Assembly (NCBI GenBank): GCA_902728285.1
Contig: CACVBU010001169.1
Location: 448,598 to 512,597 of the forward strand
Origin: Clytia hemisphaerica
Taxonomy: Eukaryota; Cnidaria; Hydrozoa; Leptothecata; Clytiidae
Direction: 5' to 3'
DNA length: 64,000 bases
The notes under the pieces are model-generated. The model made no database searches and had not been told where the DNA came from. It worked only from the letters and a program-made list of their open reading frames with translations. Position numbers and translations under genes: made by a program. Positions 22,661 through 34,324 of the stretch are shown here, one piece after another; position 1 is the first letter of the stretch; the number at the start of each line of letters is the position of its first letter.

Positions 22661-23234
22661 CCACTAGGGGGGGGGGGCAAAGGAGAGTGGCTTAGAAATT
22701 CAGACCTATTAAGATGTGGGGTGTTAAAAACTTCCATCCACATATTTTTCCAATGGAAAAACAGGAGACTTGTAACTTGAAAACTCTCAGAAGGGGCCGA
22801 AGAAAATTACTGAAAACTAAAATATTGATAATTCGATTTTTACTCCACTTTTCCATGATTGCCACGAGATTTCTACTCCCTAAAAAGGAGTCTTTCGTGA
22901 TGTATCAAAATTTTACTACTGAGACAGGGGTGAACGTTAAAGGAAGAAAACAATCTATAATTGACTAGTGTAGATAGGCCTTTATGTTTCGTGATCAATC
23001 ATGAGTGTTATTTACTTTTCATTATAAAAGGAAGAAAATGTTGTGTATACACAATTGATCTTTTTTCTTAGGGTTTCCACATTCCATGGAGTTTCCGCGT
23101 AGCAATATTAACAGGCCCAAAGTGCCAAAAAAGAAAGAACAACCAAGCCTCAGAAACATTTTAATGGTTGTATAGCATCTTTCGGGCTTGAAGGGTAAAA
23201 TCTAAGAATTTTTTATAAAATATGTTTTGTATAC

Positions 23235-25331
23235 TCAATAATGAGTGGTCGATTCTGAAATTGTTGTATTCAAATCCACAAACTTCGAACAAAAAGTTTT
23301 CATCAATTTTCTTCGTATTGGTCTTGAAGCAAAAACATAAATTCCAGCATCAACTAAAAACCCTATAACATACATTGTAAAGGTCAACGTACTTAAGGTG
23401 CTACTCATCACTAGTTGATTATACGAGTATGCAAAATAAATAATGTCTGGTGTGTAAGTGAAAAGTAGGAAATTGAGTACGAAGAGCGTTGGTAAATAAA
23501 ACGCTTTTTTCAATCTCTTCATATATTTTTTCAACTTGATGTGTCGTTCCTGCTCTCCTGGGACGTCAAGATTGTTGTTGTTAGTTGTTATGACAGCGCT
23601 TACGCGAGCTGTTCTACGTCTATTGTCGCGTAACTTTGTAAATAGATACCCGTAAGCAATCATCGCAACTACGACATGTAAATGATCTAATACAATCCAT
23701 ATGTAGAAAATAACTTCGCTAAGTTCTGTATTGAAATAAGCGAAAATGCATCCCAAAGAAAATGCGATTAGCGTACTGATGTAGACAACAATCTTTGAGC
23801 GCTTCTCTGACCAGTAAACACTGTACCTAAAAAAAGCAAAAAAAAAGAAACAAACAATATTTTGGGGAAAATTAACTTTGAGCAGTAAACATTTGGCTTA
23901 AGAATCTAAACAAAGAGAGTGAGTTCGAAATAAATGACACGGGCGAGATAGTACTATTCAGAGAAGCATTGTCTCATAGTTTCATACCAATAACAAAGAG
24001 GGGAGGTCCAAATAAATGACATTTGACAAGATAGTACTATTCAGAGAAGCATTGTTTTATAGCTTCATACCATAACAAAGGTGGGGAGGTCCATATAAAT
24101 GACACGGGGTGAGATGGTGCTATGTGGAGAAGCATTGCATTGCTTATATCAAAAGGAAATAAATAAACTCAGGTAAACTAACGCCAAATTTTCAGTAATT
24201 TTTCGAACCCATTATCACCACTTGAAGTATGATCAGTCATACACCGAAAGAAGTGTATTTCAATGTAGAAAATAAAATCAATGTTACTTAAATTTGATTA
24301 TTTCTTTTGGCTAAAAAATCTGTTTTCAGGCTATTTGTGATGACGTCAGAAAACAAAAAAATTGAGCATCTCATGAATGAACTAATTCATTAAAACTTCA
24401 TGAGATTTTTACCAAATAAGTGACGAGATTGTTTTCCATACCTGATATTAAGATAAACTTCCATGAATCTATCAACCATAATCAAAACATTGCTGCAGAA
24501 AAGCCAGAATCCCAAAGCCATGTATGCAAAAATTTGCAAATACCTAGAAAATGGTTGGAAAATATAATGCATCGAGTATTTTCCAAACTCTTACCCTTAG
24601 AGAGACTGTTTGTTAGTTTTGGTAACTCTTAGAGAGACTTTTGATGCTGGAACACCCAAACCTTACGACAGACATTTCAATAGTACTTACTTTTGCCTAA
24701 GTACCCCCACCCCGAATGGGGTTTCATAGTGTGTCTTGTGAATACAGATATAGCCTGTTTTTGTTACCTAAATGATGTCTATAAATATTAAGAAAATTTG
24801 TCGGTTATAAGTGACGAAACAATCACTTATTGGCGAAATTATTTACTGACGAGTTTTTATATAGCCGACTATTCTTGTTGTCGACGATTATTTTTAAACT
24901 ACAAGTAATTTTTGCCGGCGAATATTCTTTTACGAAATGAGTTTTTGTTATTTGAATATTTTTGTTTTCTTAAAATTAGATGCTTAAGCGCTATATTTTT
25001 GTTAAAACAAACCAAAGGGAAAAGAGTAAAAAGGGAATATTTTTTGGACGAATGTTCTAGCGATAAGGTACAATACTCACATTGAGATATCAGGATAACT
25101 GTTTGAAAGTGCATAAGTTGCAATCAAAACGAGTGAATACACCAACTCACAGACAGCCATATTTAATATGTATACCCATTGTGCAATTGGATGTAAGACA
25201 TGCCTCGTTTTGAAAATAAAATACAGACCAAACGTGTGAAAAAGGACTGGGACGGAGTATAGACAGATTCCGAAGAGATTGTGGTCCAATCCATTTTGTG
25301 ATGGTGAAGATAATGTTGTGTTGTTGGACAT
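23235..25331 (-). CDS. Class A (rhodopsin-like) G-protein-coupled receptor, three exons
   Basis: Minus-strand exons 25081-25331 (ATG at its right end), 24442-24543 and 23235-23826 join at GT-AG sites, both in phase 2, to give 314 residues. Seven hydrophobic segments are visible: about 19-41, 51-75, 85-107 and four in exon 3. DRF (108-110) ends TM3 in the DRY position. TM7 has DAGIYVF in place of NPxxY, followed by a basic SRPIRRKLMKTF helix 8. Two overlapping N-glycosylation sites lie at residues 3-6. There is no cysteine at the start of TM3 and the second extracellular loop is very short, so the usual disulfide is absent, as in melanocortin/adenosine-type receptors. TM6 lacks CWxP. It would sit in the plasma membrane; ligand and G-protein are unknown. 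It is probably a lineage-specific receptor. Confidence 0.85.
23905..24140. repeat. 82-bp tandem repeat, three units, in GPCR intron 2
   Basis: AAATGACA-type words at about 23931, 24013 and 24095 mark three units that share GATAGTACTATTCAGAGAAG, CATTG and GGGGAGGTCC. The third unit is more diverged. Confidence 0.85.
24640..25080. other. GPCR intron 1, no further feature
   Basis: AT-rich intron sequence between GPCR exons 1 and 2 (intron 24544-25080). No repeat or exon was recognised. Confidence 0.5.
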
Positions 25332-25369
25332 CTTTTATTACCTCTATAAAATGAATAGTTAATTTCCAG

Positions 25370-25985
25370 TTAAGAAGTTTCTTAAAATCAGTGTTTTTCA
25401 TTTTTAATTGTGCGTAAATCCGATCAATCGCGATAGTCGGGTTCGATTTCCCGATCTTTCCGGTTTGATTTCCTGATTTGGTTTGCGTTGGCGCGCGCAC
25501 TTACTAGGATATACTCTTTTAAATTTTATGATAGATATATTAAGAAAGGCTAACCACGATAATGATGTTTGCACAATGGTTCTCAACTTCAGTTGAGCTA
25601 CAATCTGACAATGTCTGTCTGTCTGTCTGTCACAAAAACTTTAGGGCAGCCTGGAGACTTTAAAATTTGTCGAATTTGGCTGAAATTTGGCACACTTGTT
25701 CCTTGGGTGAATATCTGGCGGTGTTTTTTTCATTTTTTGAAAATTTTGATTTTTGGGGCCTGGGGACGAGTTTTTTGTCAAAACGAGGCTAAAACTTTGG
25801 GGCAGCCTGGAGACTTCAGAAATTGTTTGATTTGGCTGAACTTTTGCACACTTGTTCCTTGGGTGAATATCTGGTCTACAATTGGGCCTATGAATAATTT
25901 GAAGCCACTGAAGTTGAGCCCAGTGCGTTGCACACGTTCGACTATATTCACTATTCAAAAATGACAATTACCGGAGTTTGCAGCC
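25370..25985. repeat. Dispersed repeat, interrupted copy
   Basis: 25370-25565 and 25958-25985 match consecutive parts of 59087-59282 (AAATCAGTGTTTTTCATTT, AATCGCGATAGTC, TTAAGAAAGGCT, then ACAATTACC-G-TTTGCAGC). The material between them is absent from the 59-kb copy and is therefore an insertion (next entry). The repeat lies just upstream of the GPCR start codon. Confidence 0.75.
25566..25957. mobile_element. ~390-bp insertion with internal direct repeat
   Basis: Contains a (TGTC)n tract at about 25612-25632 and two direct copies of a segment of about 85 bases (about 25637-25716 and 25790-25875) sharing CACACTTGTTCCTTGGGTGA. The flanks carry AATGA on each side, a candidate 5-bp target duplication. 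The (TGTC)n start and lack of coding capacity suggest a non-autonomous element. Long open frames on both strands are repeat-derived. Confidence 0.6.
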
Positions 25986-26061
25986 GTCATTACGACTATT
26001 TTATTTGATTTAAAACATCCATTACCTTAGAGCCTGAAAGTCTACAATGCTGGTCATTTTG

Positions 26062-26450
26062 CACGTTTTTTTATTAGAACACCTTAATTTTGGCTTAGCC
26101 TGGATGTGCTTATTTTTTCATCGAATTTTAGCCTCAGATGTTCTTATTGACGTTCTTAATTTGAAAACAAATTAACTTACGAAAAAAATTACACCTTTAT
26201 TTGCACTATTTATTTCGGTAGAAAAGTCTCTGCAGGTCTAAAGAATTTCCACCAATTATTTAATTATTCAAAATTCGAAACACTGCAATAACCGCAACTT
26301 TTGACTTGACTTTTAAATGATTATGTCACAATTTTTTTTCTTCGCCTCTCTTTTCCAAGTTTGGGCATGTTCTTAAGATGTTCTTACTTTTTTCCCAACT
26401 TCAGTCTAAATGTTCTTATAAACTGGGTCCTTATAAAAGAGAAAACGTGT
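26062..26450. mobile_element. TIR element, family A, copy 3
   Basis: Same orientation as the copy at 15086-15456: left end CACGTTTTTTTATTAGAACA, CTTAGCCTGGATGTGCTTAT, right end ATGTTCTTATAAACTGGGTC and a GAAAACGTGT terminus. The interior is more diverged than in the other two copies. Confidence 0.7.
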
Positions 26451-26984
26451 ATTTGGAGAAAAGTGATTTCCACAAAGTGCTTTAATTTAGGGTTGGGTAA
26501 TATGAATTTTAACATTGGAATAGGAACACCCCTGTGTCACAGACCGGCTCGGACCCCAGCCCTACTTGAAAAAGTTCCACCAGGGCTCTGAAGCAGGGAT
26601 ATATAGGATCTTAGGATCTAAACGTACAAAATTGTTCCAATAAACCTTAGAATACAGTCTGTAAGCAAATAAACTCCTGCAAATTAAAGAAACCCAAATA
26701 TGAAGTAAAAAGTTAAAAAAGTCTATCAGGATTTAAATTCTAACAAAAATGATTAAATATCCAGAAATCCCAATATATTTTGTGGCCAATGTAGGCTGTA
26801 AACAATCTTTCTTTTGTGCTGAGGTTTCTATTCATACAGCCTAGTCTCTATCAAAATCGATTTTCATTCCGAGACACTAGAAATTGTAGAAGTGAAAAAA
26901 GGATTTAGGAAGAAACATATAATTTTTATGAACAGATAACAAATTTTCTCTAATATGAACTTCTATTGGAGAACTTGAATTTAC

Positions 26985-29140
26985 GAATATTCCATTTGCA
27001 TATATTCCCACTTTAATAGATTTCACAGACCTTATTCATTTAATTTCCCAGTTATTGACAAAAAAGTAACGAAAAAGATGTACAGAAAAGTGTTTGTTAC
27101 AGGGTGAATTCAAAAAGAAAAAAAACTGTGATCATCGATTTTTGAAGTAACTTTTTTCCACTTTATCTTATATACAGGAGCTCTAGATTTTATCCTTCGA
27201 TTTTACCCTTTTATTTTTCACCATCATTCTCGTTTCACTATAGTCTAGTTGTAAAAAAATTAAAGTTGTTCGATTGGAGATTTGTGGCAGTTTTCCACCT
27301 TAAAACTTTAAATGAACAGACAACAACTTTCCCATTAGAGAGGATTTGTTGCACACAACGTTGTTTCGACGTTCGTCTAACGTTATATGGACGTTGGGAA
27401 CGTTTAATAAACGTCGAAACAACGTTGTGTACCAGCTGGGAGATATGTCACATGCCAGGTCGAATTTAACTGTACTTCTCCGTAAAGAATCTATCTAGCT
27501 ATTACAACGATTCAGCTTGTGTTAGCTGAAAATATTTCCAAAAATGGATGAACGGGGGGGGGGAGGTTCCAAAGGTTTTTTCAAAATTAGGAACGTTTAT
27601 TCAGGACCTTAGAGTAAACAATGAAAAAATGAGTAATTATTTTGTTTAGACCTTCCGCTGCATGGATCGGTAAAGAAAAATTATCAAAATTATTCAGGCA
27701 ATTGGTGCGTGCTTATTTAACTGAAAGGATATGAAATAGGCTGATACTAATGTCTCAAAGATAACACACTTGATGTCTGTCTGTTCGATACTCGGCGACT
27801 AAAGTTAAGAATCAAAGGTGAACGAAGCAATTTAATAGAAAAGAATTGCCTCCTTTTTCTACCCTCAGGCAGATAACTAACGAAAAAGGCACATTCACGT
27901 CGTCTAAAATGTTCGAACAAAGCTTCTGAAAAATATATACTCAGCAAACTGAAATTACATCCCTGGCGGGTCACAGACTTGCTGGGATCCCAGCTCGACC
28001 GGACAAATTGGCAAAAATTTTATCTACTGTGGGGAATCAGCCCCACCGGGAAATTGACTTTGATTTAATCCCTATTCAAAATTCAATGTTTAGAAATTGC
28101 ACTCAAAAATCATTCGAACTAGATTTTTTAGCCTTGAAACAATAAAATTTCTTTCCCCCTTTGGATTTCAAAGAAGTTTTATCTCCACTGAGGAAAAAAG
28201 CTCCACCGAGGCTGTAAGACAGGGGTGGGAGATTGAGAAACTTCAGCCATTCATCTTTTATGATCATCCAGTCTAATTACCTCCTAAATTAGATTTATTT
28301 TGTCGCCACTGTGCCTCATGAAATACACCTTTTCGACCGCCGATTGCCGTGCGGGCATTTTTTGTCCATTTACCACCCTAAAACCGTCCCAGTCTTTTTT
28401 TTGCACCTGTAGACAATAGAAAAAGGTGTAAAAATAGGAATGGGTCGAGTTTAGGAGGGAGGGTAATTAAATGATTAAGTAGCACGTGTCTGACCGTGCG
28501 ACTACGGTCGAAAAGATGTATTGACTGAGATGTTATAAAATACGGTGATGGAAAATTTTTATCAAAACTAAGTGAATACAAAAGTAAACTTAGGGCTATA
28601 AAAAATATTAAAAGGTAGAATTGTGTAAAAGAATGTTTTCTCAGAATGGTAGATTTTCGACTTAATCCAAAATAATTTTTAATATAGATGTCAAACTGTG
28701 CTTTTATATCTTTTTTGAAGATTTACTGAAAATGGGAAATAGCTAGTCATCACACGACACAAACATTAAACGGAAAACATCGCGTTATATATAAAAATCC
28801 ACTGTTTGAAGAAATCATTTATCAAAAATAATTCTTAGTTTGAATTGTAATATTCATAATATGTGGCCCCCGGGGGGGGGGGGGGCACTCATACGATCCA
28901 TCCCACGGGATGTGCCGCCCTTAATGGTAGATTTTTTGACACCCTCAAAATGTAATGCACTGTAAAGGAAAACTTTTGGATAGAGTACACTATAAGGGAC
29001 CTCTTTTTAGCTGGATATACACTGTAAGGGTGTGTTAAGGGACTACCGATTTGCAAGTCTGATAGTATAAATCTGATATATCTTTATAACTTTGTTTCGC
29101 ACTCGTTTTGGTTTATTTTGCACATTGTATCGACATCTCA
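26985..29140. repeat. 2.15-kb dispersed repeat, copy 2
   Basis: Direct-orientation copy of 1-2156. It begins with ATATTCCATTTGCATATATT and stays co-linear to about 29140, with small indels and G-tract length changes (near 27555 and 28873). Its hairpin at about 27351-27433 corresponds to 373-456. Confidence 0.9.
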
Positions 29141-29329
29141 GGCTGAGAGATACACTCTTTACCAATACACTCATAATTTTCATCCTCAAAATAGAATCCA
29201 TTAGTTTTTAAAACATTCTTTTGGAAAACCAGTTTTTTATCAATATTTTTGGAATATTTCATCCATTTCTGCTCATTTCATCATTTAGCTTACATTTTCT
29301 AAATGCAACATTTGAGAGTATAATTTCAA

Positions 29330-31713
29330 GATGGAACCTCTTATAGATGAGGAGTAATTAACTGATGAGGAGTTTTTCAACCATCCGCATAGAAGAAAGC
29401 TCTCATCCTAGATTACTCCTAATTTTGTTCTTAAATTGTAGCTGTTCAACTCATCCAATNTGGAGAGTCTTTTACGTTTTCTCATAAGAATACGACGATC
29501 TCGTTGGAATCTTTGAAAATTTTTTTGGAGGTTTTCTCTTTGGCAAATGCTTTTCACATCAGAAGACATTTTTCAAGAAGTTGCATATGACGATTTGGGT
29601 CATATAGATTTGTGGTCCAGGTCTTGAGACCAATTAATCTCTGTTAATTTTTGTTAATAATTTCCCAGTCAATTTTATCACTTTGGAAGTTGTAGAGGTC
29701 AAATTTTGCTTATTAAGTTACTTTCTTCAGTTTCCAGGAATTGATTATAAAATCAGATGTGTTGTAACATCTACAACAAGGATATCTGAATAAATAGTAG
29801 GTGAGCATGTGGAATTAAATACAGTGTCGTGTTGTTGTGAATAGAAAGTCTAAAATATACCTCACGGTGTGTTGATTTGTGATCAGTTGATTAATGTGCA
29901 AGTGCTTAAAAATTTAAAACGTCCAGAAGCTGTTTATTGCAATTTCGTGTTGGGGTTGAAGTCTCTCATTAAGAGTGTGTGTGGTATGTTGAAATCCCCA
30001 GGTATTGTCAGGTGTACATCATTACTATCAATTTTGCTATCATTGCAGAAAGGAGTTCTTGTAATTCAGGTGCTCAGATTTGTGGTCTGGATTGTTGGGT
30101 TGGCTGTAGATAACACAGAGAAGAATATTAATTTTTTTTTAAAAGCATCAATGCTTCATTTACTCGTTCGAGAATTCGAAAATGGGCTTCGAAGAAGGGT
30201 GCATGTCATTACGCAATAAATGCAACGCCTCCGCTTGCTCTGCCCATATTTCGATTTTACTCTGTCTCTGTTTTCTTAAAAAAGTGTAATTTTCAATCTC
30301 AAGTTCTCCTTTTTTGTATTGTCCGTTAACCAGGTTCGTTAAGCCTAAAAAATTGTTTTGAGCTGTTTGTAAGATCTTGAGGTAGGGTACAGATGAAGGT
30401 TTTGTTGGGGCAAAGTCCTTGTATATGACAAACGAAAACATATTCAGTGTAGGTTTAGAAGTAGTTTGGTAGTCGGGTCAGCATCAGTAAGGGCATCACT
30501 GTCCCCGTAGATTCCTTGGAAATGTTGGTTCCATTGGGGGTGCTGGGGTGGAGATAGTAGGGGATGTTGACGATGAATGTGTTGAGTTGATGTGACAAAT
30601 CGTGGTTCCTGAATTGTATTTGTTGGTTTTGGTTGCTGAACAATTGTTCACAAGAGAGATTATTTCTGTGCGAAAGTTGTCAGGATTGGCGAGAAAATCC
30701 GAGGTTTCATCATTACGATTGTTTTGCTTTTTCTGATTCGTTTGGTTCCCTACATGCGTGAATTTGCAGTCAAGATTAAAGCATTCCCCTCTTGTAATAG
30801 ATGATGAACATCCTCGGGTGGAAGCTTGGCACTTGGTACCTAGGTTGCAGCCTCTTGGTTGTTGTTGCCATATTTGAGCAATTTTGTAGGCTCTAGGAGG
30901 ATAAATGACAGTCTCGCCTTCAGTCCATATTTACATTGCCTTTTATTAGAAGCGACATTTTGATCCTTTGTCTTTGATTTGGTCCTGAGATCTTGATCCA
31001 GGATATTGGGCGTGATCGTTGTTGCTGTTGTTTCAGTTGATTTCATTTGGGGTCCGCCGCTGTTTGGTTTATTTGTGGAAGTATCTCTTCTTCATTGGTG
31101 CATGATCTCATCGTCTACTACACTCCAAGTAGATTTGTCCTGGGATTCAGTTGATCTTGGTGTTTTGTTTGGTGGATTCGGTGTGTTACTATCATGGGTG
31201 AAAGAAACAGTGTTATCTTGGCAGGATTGACACAGGAAGATCATGCCTGGAATTTTGAAAAGTGTATCGTGTATTCTCTCGTTATGATCAACTAGGTTCA
31301 TATCTTTCAAAAGATTCAGGTAGCACTCTCGGTGTACTTCTTGACCACATGATGCACACTGGAGAAAGGGTTCATCATTGAGTTTGATAACATAGGACAT
31401 GTTGCAGATCTGGCATACATCTGGAAAAAAGCTTTTGACTTTGAGGCAGAGCTTTTGGACAAGTTCATTCTTGTTAGCAGATTCAACTTCCGCTTTGACA
31501 GGAAGTTAAGTGTGTCGTGAATTGTGTCTTTTTTGAAACTTTTGGGTGTGATAAGGATTTTGTAGGTTTCTCTGGATTGTACAAATTGAGACAAGATTTG
31601 ATCTGGGGATCCGGTGCTTGAAGTGATAGTTCTGTTACTATTCGTTTCCAAATCTGTACGTCTTCATTTGGTTCCCCTTCTGGTTCAATTTCATCCGTTG
31701 GTTTAGTAGCCAT
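29330..31713 (-). mobile_element. Degraded LINE: ORF1 and start of ORF2 (CR1/L2-like)
   Basis: On the minus strand ORF1 begins at 31713 (MATKPTDEIEPEGEPNEDVQ) and survives in several frames. A PHD-type finger (VCQIC, QCASC, HRECY, LCQSC) lies at about 31420-31215. A CCCH-type segment (KRQCKYG, then CSSSITRGECFNLDCKFTH) lies at about 30950-30740. ORF1 ends near 30160. ORF2 follows, with a GDFNIPH apurinic-type endonuclease motif near 30000-29980, then LLDVLNF, LDFLFTTT and KIDWEIINK at the expected order toward 29650. Frameshifts and stops are frequent and no reverse transcriptase follows, so it is a dead, truncated copy. One undetermined base is at 29460. Confidence 0.75.
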
Positions 31714-31720
31714 GGATCCA

Positions 31721-32880
31721 AGAAATCAAATACGTGACACAAACCAGGGTTCCTTATTTGTGAGGTGCTGGGAAATCTCTTGGAAGAAAGCAGGACGAAA
31801 AGTAGAAAAACTATACCTGGTCAGCTGCACATGTGAACCCAAGTTCTGTCATGCACAACTGTTCCTCAGGATTTAACAAGATGCCTGGGTGACCAGCCAC
31901 AGGACCCTTATCATGATATCGGTCTTTTTTTAATTTGAAGACCCCCCAAAAATCATGAATTTCCAGGCCTTGCAATTTTTTTTTTTTTAATTAAATTTTA
32001 AATTTTCTTAACAGCATTAGCCTTAACGGCCAAATGCTGCTTAAAATTTAAAAATCAAAAGTTGACAGCCCCTTAATTGAACTGCGATAAGTAATCAAAC
32101 TTAAATTAAACTGAAGATTTCCCTGGTAAAGTTTGATTACTGTTTGATCAGGTTCGGTAATTGAACACCTATCGTTCCATTTTGTTCAGTGAAATTTGAT
32201 GGTTTGATTATGAAAATCGGTTCAATAGGTTTTGGTTGACATTGCCTGGACAAAACTTTGGATTTTCACCTTCGAAATGTGAGAAAGCGGAAAACACTAG
32301 TATGGGTTGGATGAGATCGAATGATAGGTGAAGATATGATGTTGTAAAAAGACTAGAGATTTATTTGACAATGAATCAAAATAATCCCAAACTTTATCTT
32401 AGCTGATGTGGATTAATATGCCAATATACTAGTTAAAATGAATATGAAGATTCATTGTTGTCTTGTCGATGGTCAGGCTTCAACTGTCCTTGCTGGAGAG
32501 AATGGACTCTCAAAACCACATGGCACAAGGAGGAGAGCTCACTCGGCCCAATCTCCCAGCAAGGAACTCAAAGGAGAAGTGCACTGTGGGCCGGTAGAGA
32601 TCTAGACTAGCCTCATGTTCAAAAAATAATCTCTACTGTCAGGGCAAGATGGTAGACCTAGCTATAATATATATTATACAAACATATTATCCATGTGACA
32701 TATAATACATATTATCCTATAACATACATATAACAATCATAATATAATATAATCTTATAGTCAGGATTTAGTCATGTTCAGGACTTTTTGAAGATTCCAA
32801 GATTTTGCCTAATCGGCCGTGGCCAGCCCCCTCAACAAAACGTTTCACTTTTTTTCAAAATGCTGGTGAACAAGCTTTGG
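31721..32880. other. Non-coding, with a stem-loop
   Basis: A stem-loop of about 27 bp lies at about 31990-32050 (AACAGCATT...AATGCTG). CCAAAAATCATGAATTT near 31952 also occurs at about 34667, linking this stretch to the neighbouring inverted-repeat element. A 54-codon open frame at 32439-32603 has no recognisable feature. Confidence 0.5.
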
Positions 32881-33448
32881 CCATTGATTTTAGTCAATTT
32901 GAGGGTGCTGATTTGAATTTAAATGTTATCAGGCTTGAAAACCCGCAGTCTTTGCATAATTTGCGTTTTTGTGGTAAGAAAGGTGCTAAAATTTTGCATA
33001 AATTATGCAGATTGTGGGAACTTCCCTGTTTTCAATCAATTTTTGACCACAAAATCATCTATAACTTTTGATCTAGAAAAGTTGAGAATTTGATGTAATA
33101 TATTTTTTTTGATAAGTTTTAGTGTGGTCGTTTAGCATAATTTACGGGGAAAAAAATAAGATCTAGCTGAAACTTTCTCCAGACCTTCTCTATAGGATGG
33201 TTATCTCAGGAAAAATCCCGAAAATCCCACGGTGGATCATCCCTTCTTTGGACAGTTTTTTTCCCCAGGCAAACCCTAGGGTGAAATATTTTGAAAATTC
33301 AAACTATTCCAACATATCAGTAGACCATCGAAGCTCGAAAAACTAGAAGGAAGACTTTAACGGGTAAAGCCTTTCATTACTAACCCAGAGAATGCACGCA
33401 GAAGGTGGAACTTTAAGCATGAAATATTCCAGAAGTTGGTAAATAATA

Positions 33449-34080
33449 ATATCCGGCGGCGAAGGCTTTGCATCAACCCTTACAAGTAGTAAATATGGGT
33501 TTTTTATTTTATTTTAGTATATGGTCCCTTGGGACCCCAAAAGGTTTTGCCAAGCTGGCAAAGCTGGGGAAATTTTTTGGGGGCTTGAAGGGGGTAGGGT
33601 CATTTTAGCCTGGGGGTCCTTAGAAAGTCGATTTTTGAAGTTCTCATTTAGCTAAAACTGATTGTACCATCAGATAGAGCTTGAAGAGTAGATCTCCGAA
33701 ATGGGGTCATTTGTCACATTTGGCGGACTTAGTCTCCCGGAATTGGCTGATACGTCTTCAAAAATGCAATATTTTATGCTGACGTCAGCTTTTTTGAGAG
33801 AATTTCCAGCGAAAGATACCACTTTTAACAGATGCGTCTCTAAGCTCTATCTGATGGCACAATCAGTTTTAGCTAAATGAGAACTTCAAAAATCGACTTT
33901 CTAAGGACCCCCAAGCTAAAATGACCCTACCCCCTTCAAGCACCCATAAGAAATTTTCCCCAGCTTTGCCAGCTTGGCAAAAACTGGTTTTGGGGTCCCA
34001 AGGGACCATATGATGGGAAAATACAATAAAAACCCATATTTACTAATTGTAAGGGTGATCCTGGATCGCCGCCGGACTAT
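33449..34080. mobile_element. Foldback element with ~230-bp arms
   Basis: Arms 33449-33682 and 33846-34080 are reverse complements with few mismatches, with ends of TCCGGCGGCGA type and matching blocks TGGTCCCTTGGGACCCCAAA and GACCCTACCCCCTTCAAG. The 163-base loop is unpaired. It is nested inside the larger inverted repeat. Confidence 0.85.
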
Positions 34081-34084
34081 CTGT

Positions 34085-34324
34085 AACCAGGAGGTTTTTC
34101 TGTGTAGTATATAACATTAGTGAATGTTTGACTGAAACGATATAAAGAATATATACAATGAAGGTGATATATCTCTATCTCCCCCCTAGGTTCAAAATGT
34201 CCAACTGAGTATAAGTCAAACATAAATAATAACCAGGAGGTTTTTCTACTTAGTATATAACATTAGTGAATGTTTGACTGAAACGATATAAAGTATATAT
34301 ACAATGAAGGTGATATATCTCTAT
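34085..34324 (+). repeat. 94-bp direct duplication
   Basis: 34085-34178 and 34231-34324 are nearly identical (AACCAGGAGGTTTTTCT through GGTGATATATCTCTAT), separated by 52 bases. Confidence 0.9.

Larger units (their letters stand above)
21114..23102. mobile_element. 2-kb element bounded by 31-bp inverted repeats
   Basis: Bases 21114-21144 (CTATGCGGAAACTCTATGGA...) and 23072-23102 are reverse complements at 29 of 31 positions. Inside lie a CT-rich repeat (21388-21610), a minisatellite whose core GTTTCCGCAT is also the core of the terminal repeat (21625-22350), a TTCACGC-rich stretch (22388-22660) and about 400 bases of unique sequence. No transposase was seen. A target duplication is not evident. 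Confidence 0.65.

Noticed and set aside
25569-25967. Overlapping open frames of 131 (+) and 108 (-) codons
   Set aside because: Both cross the internal direct repeats of the inserted element and show the same peptide twice.
32805-33071. 88-codon plus-strand gene
   Set aside because: It overlaps an arm of the long inverted repeat and has no start or splice context.
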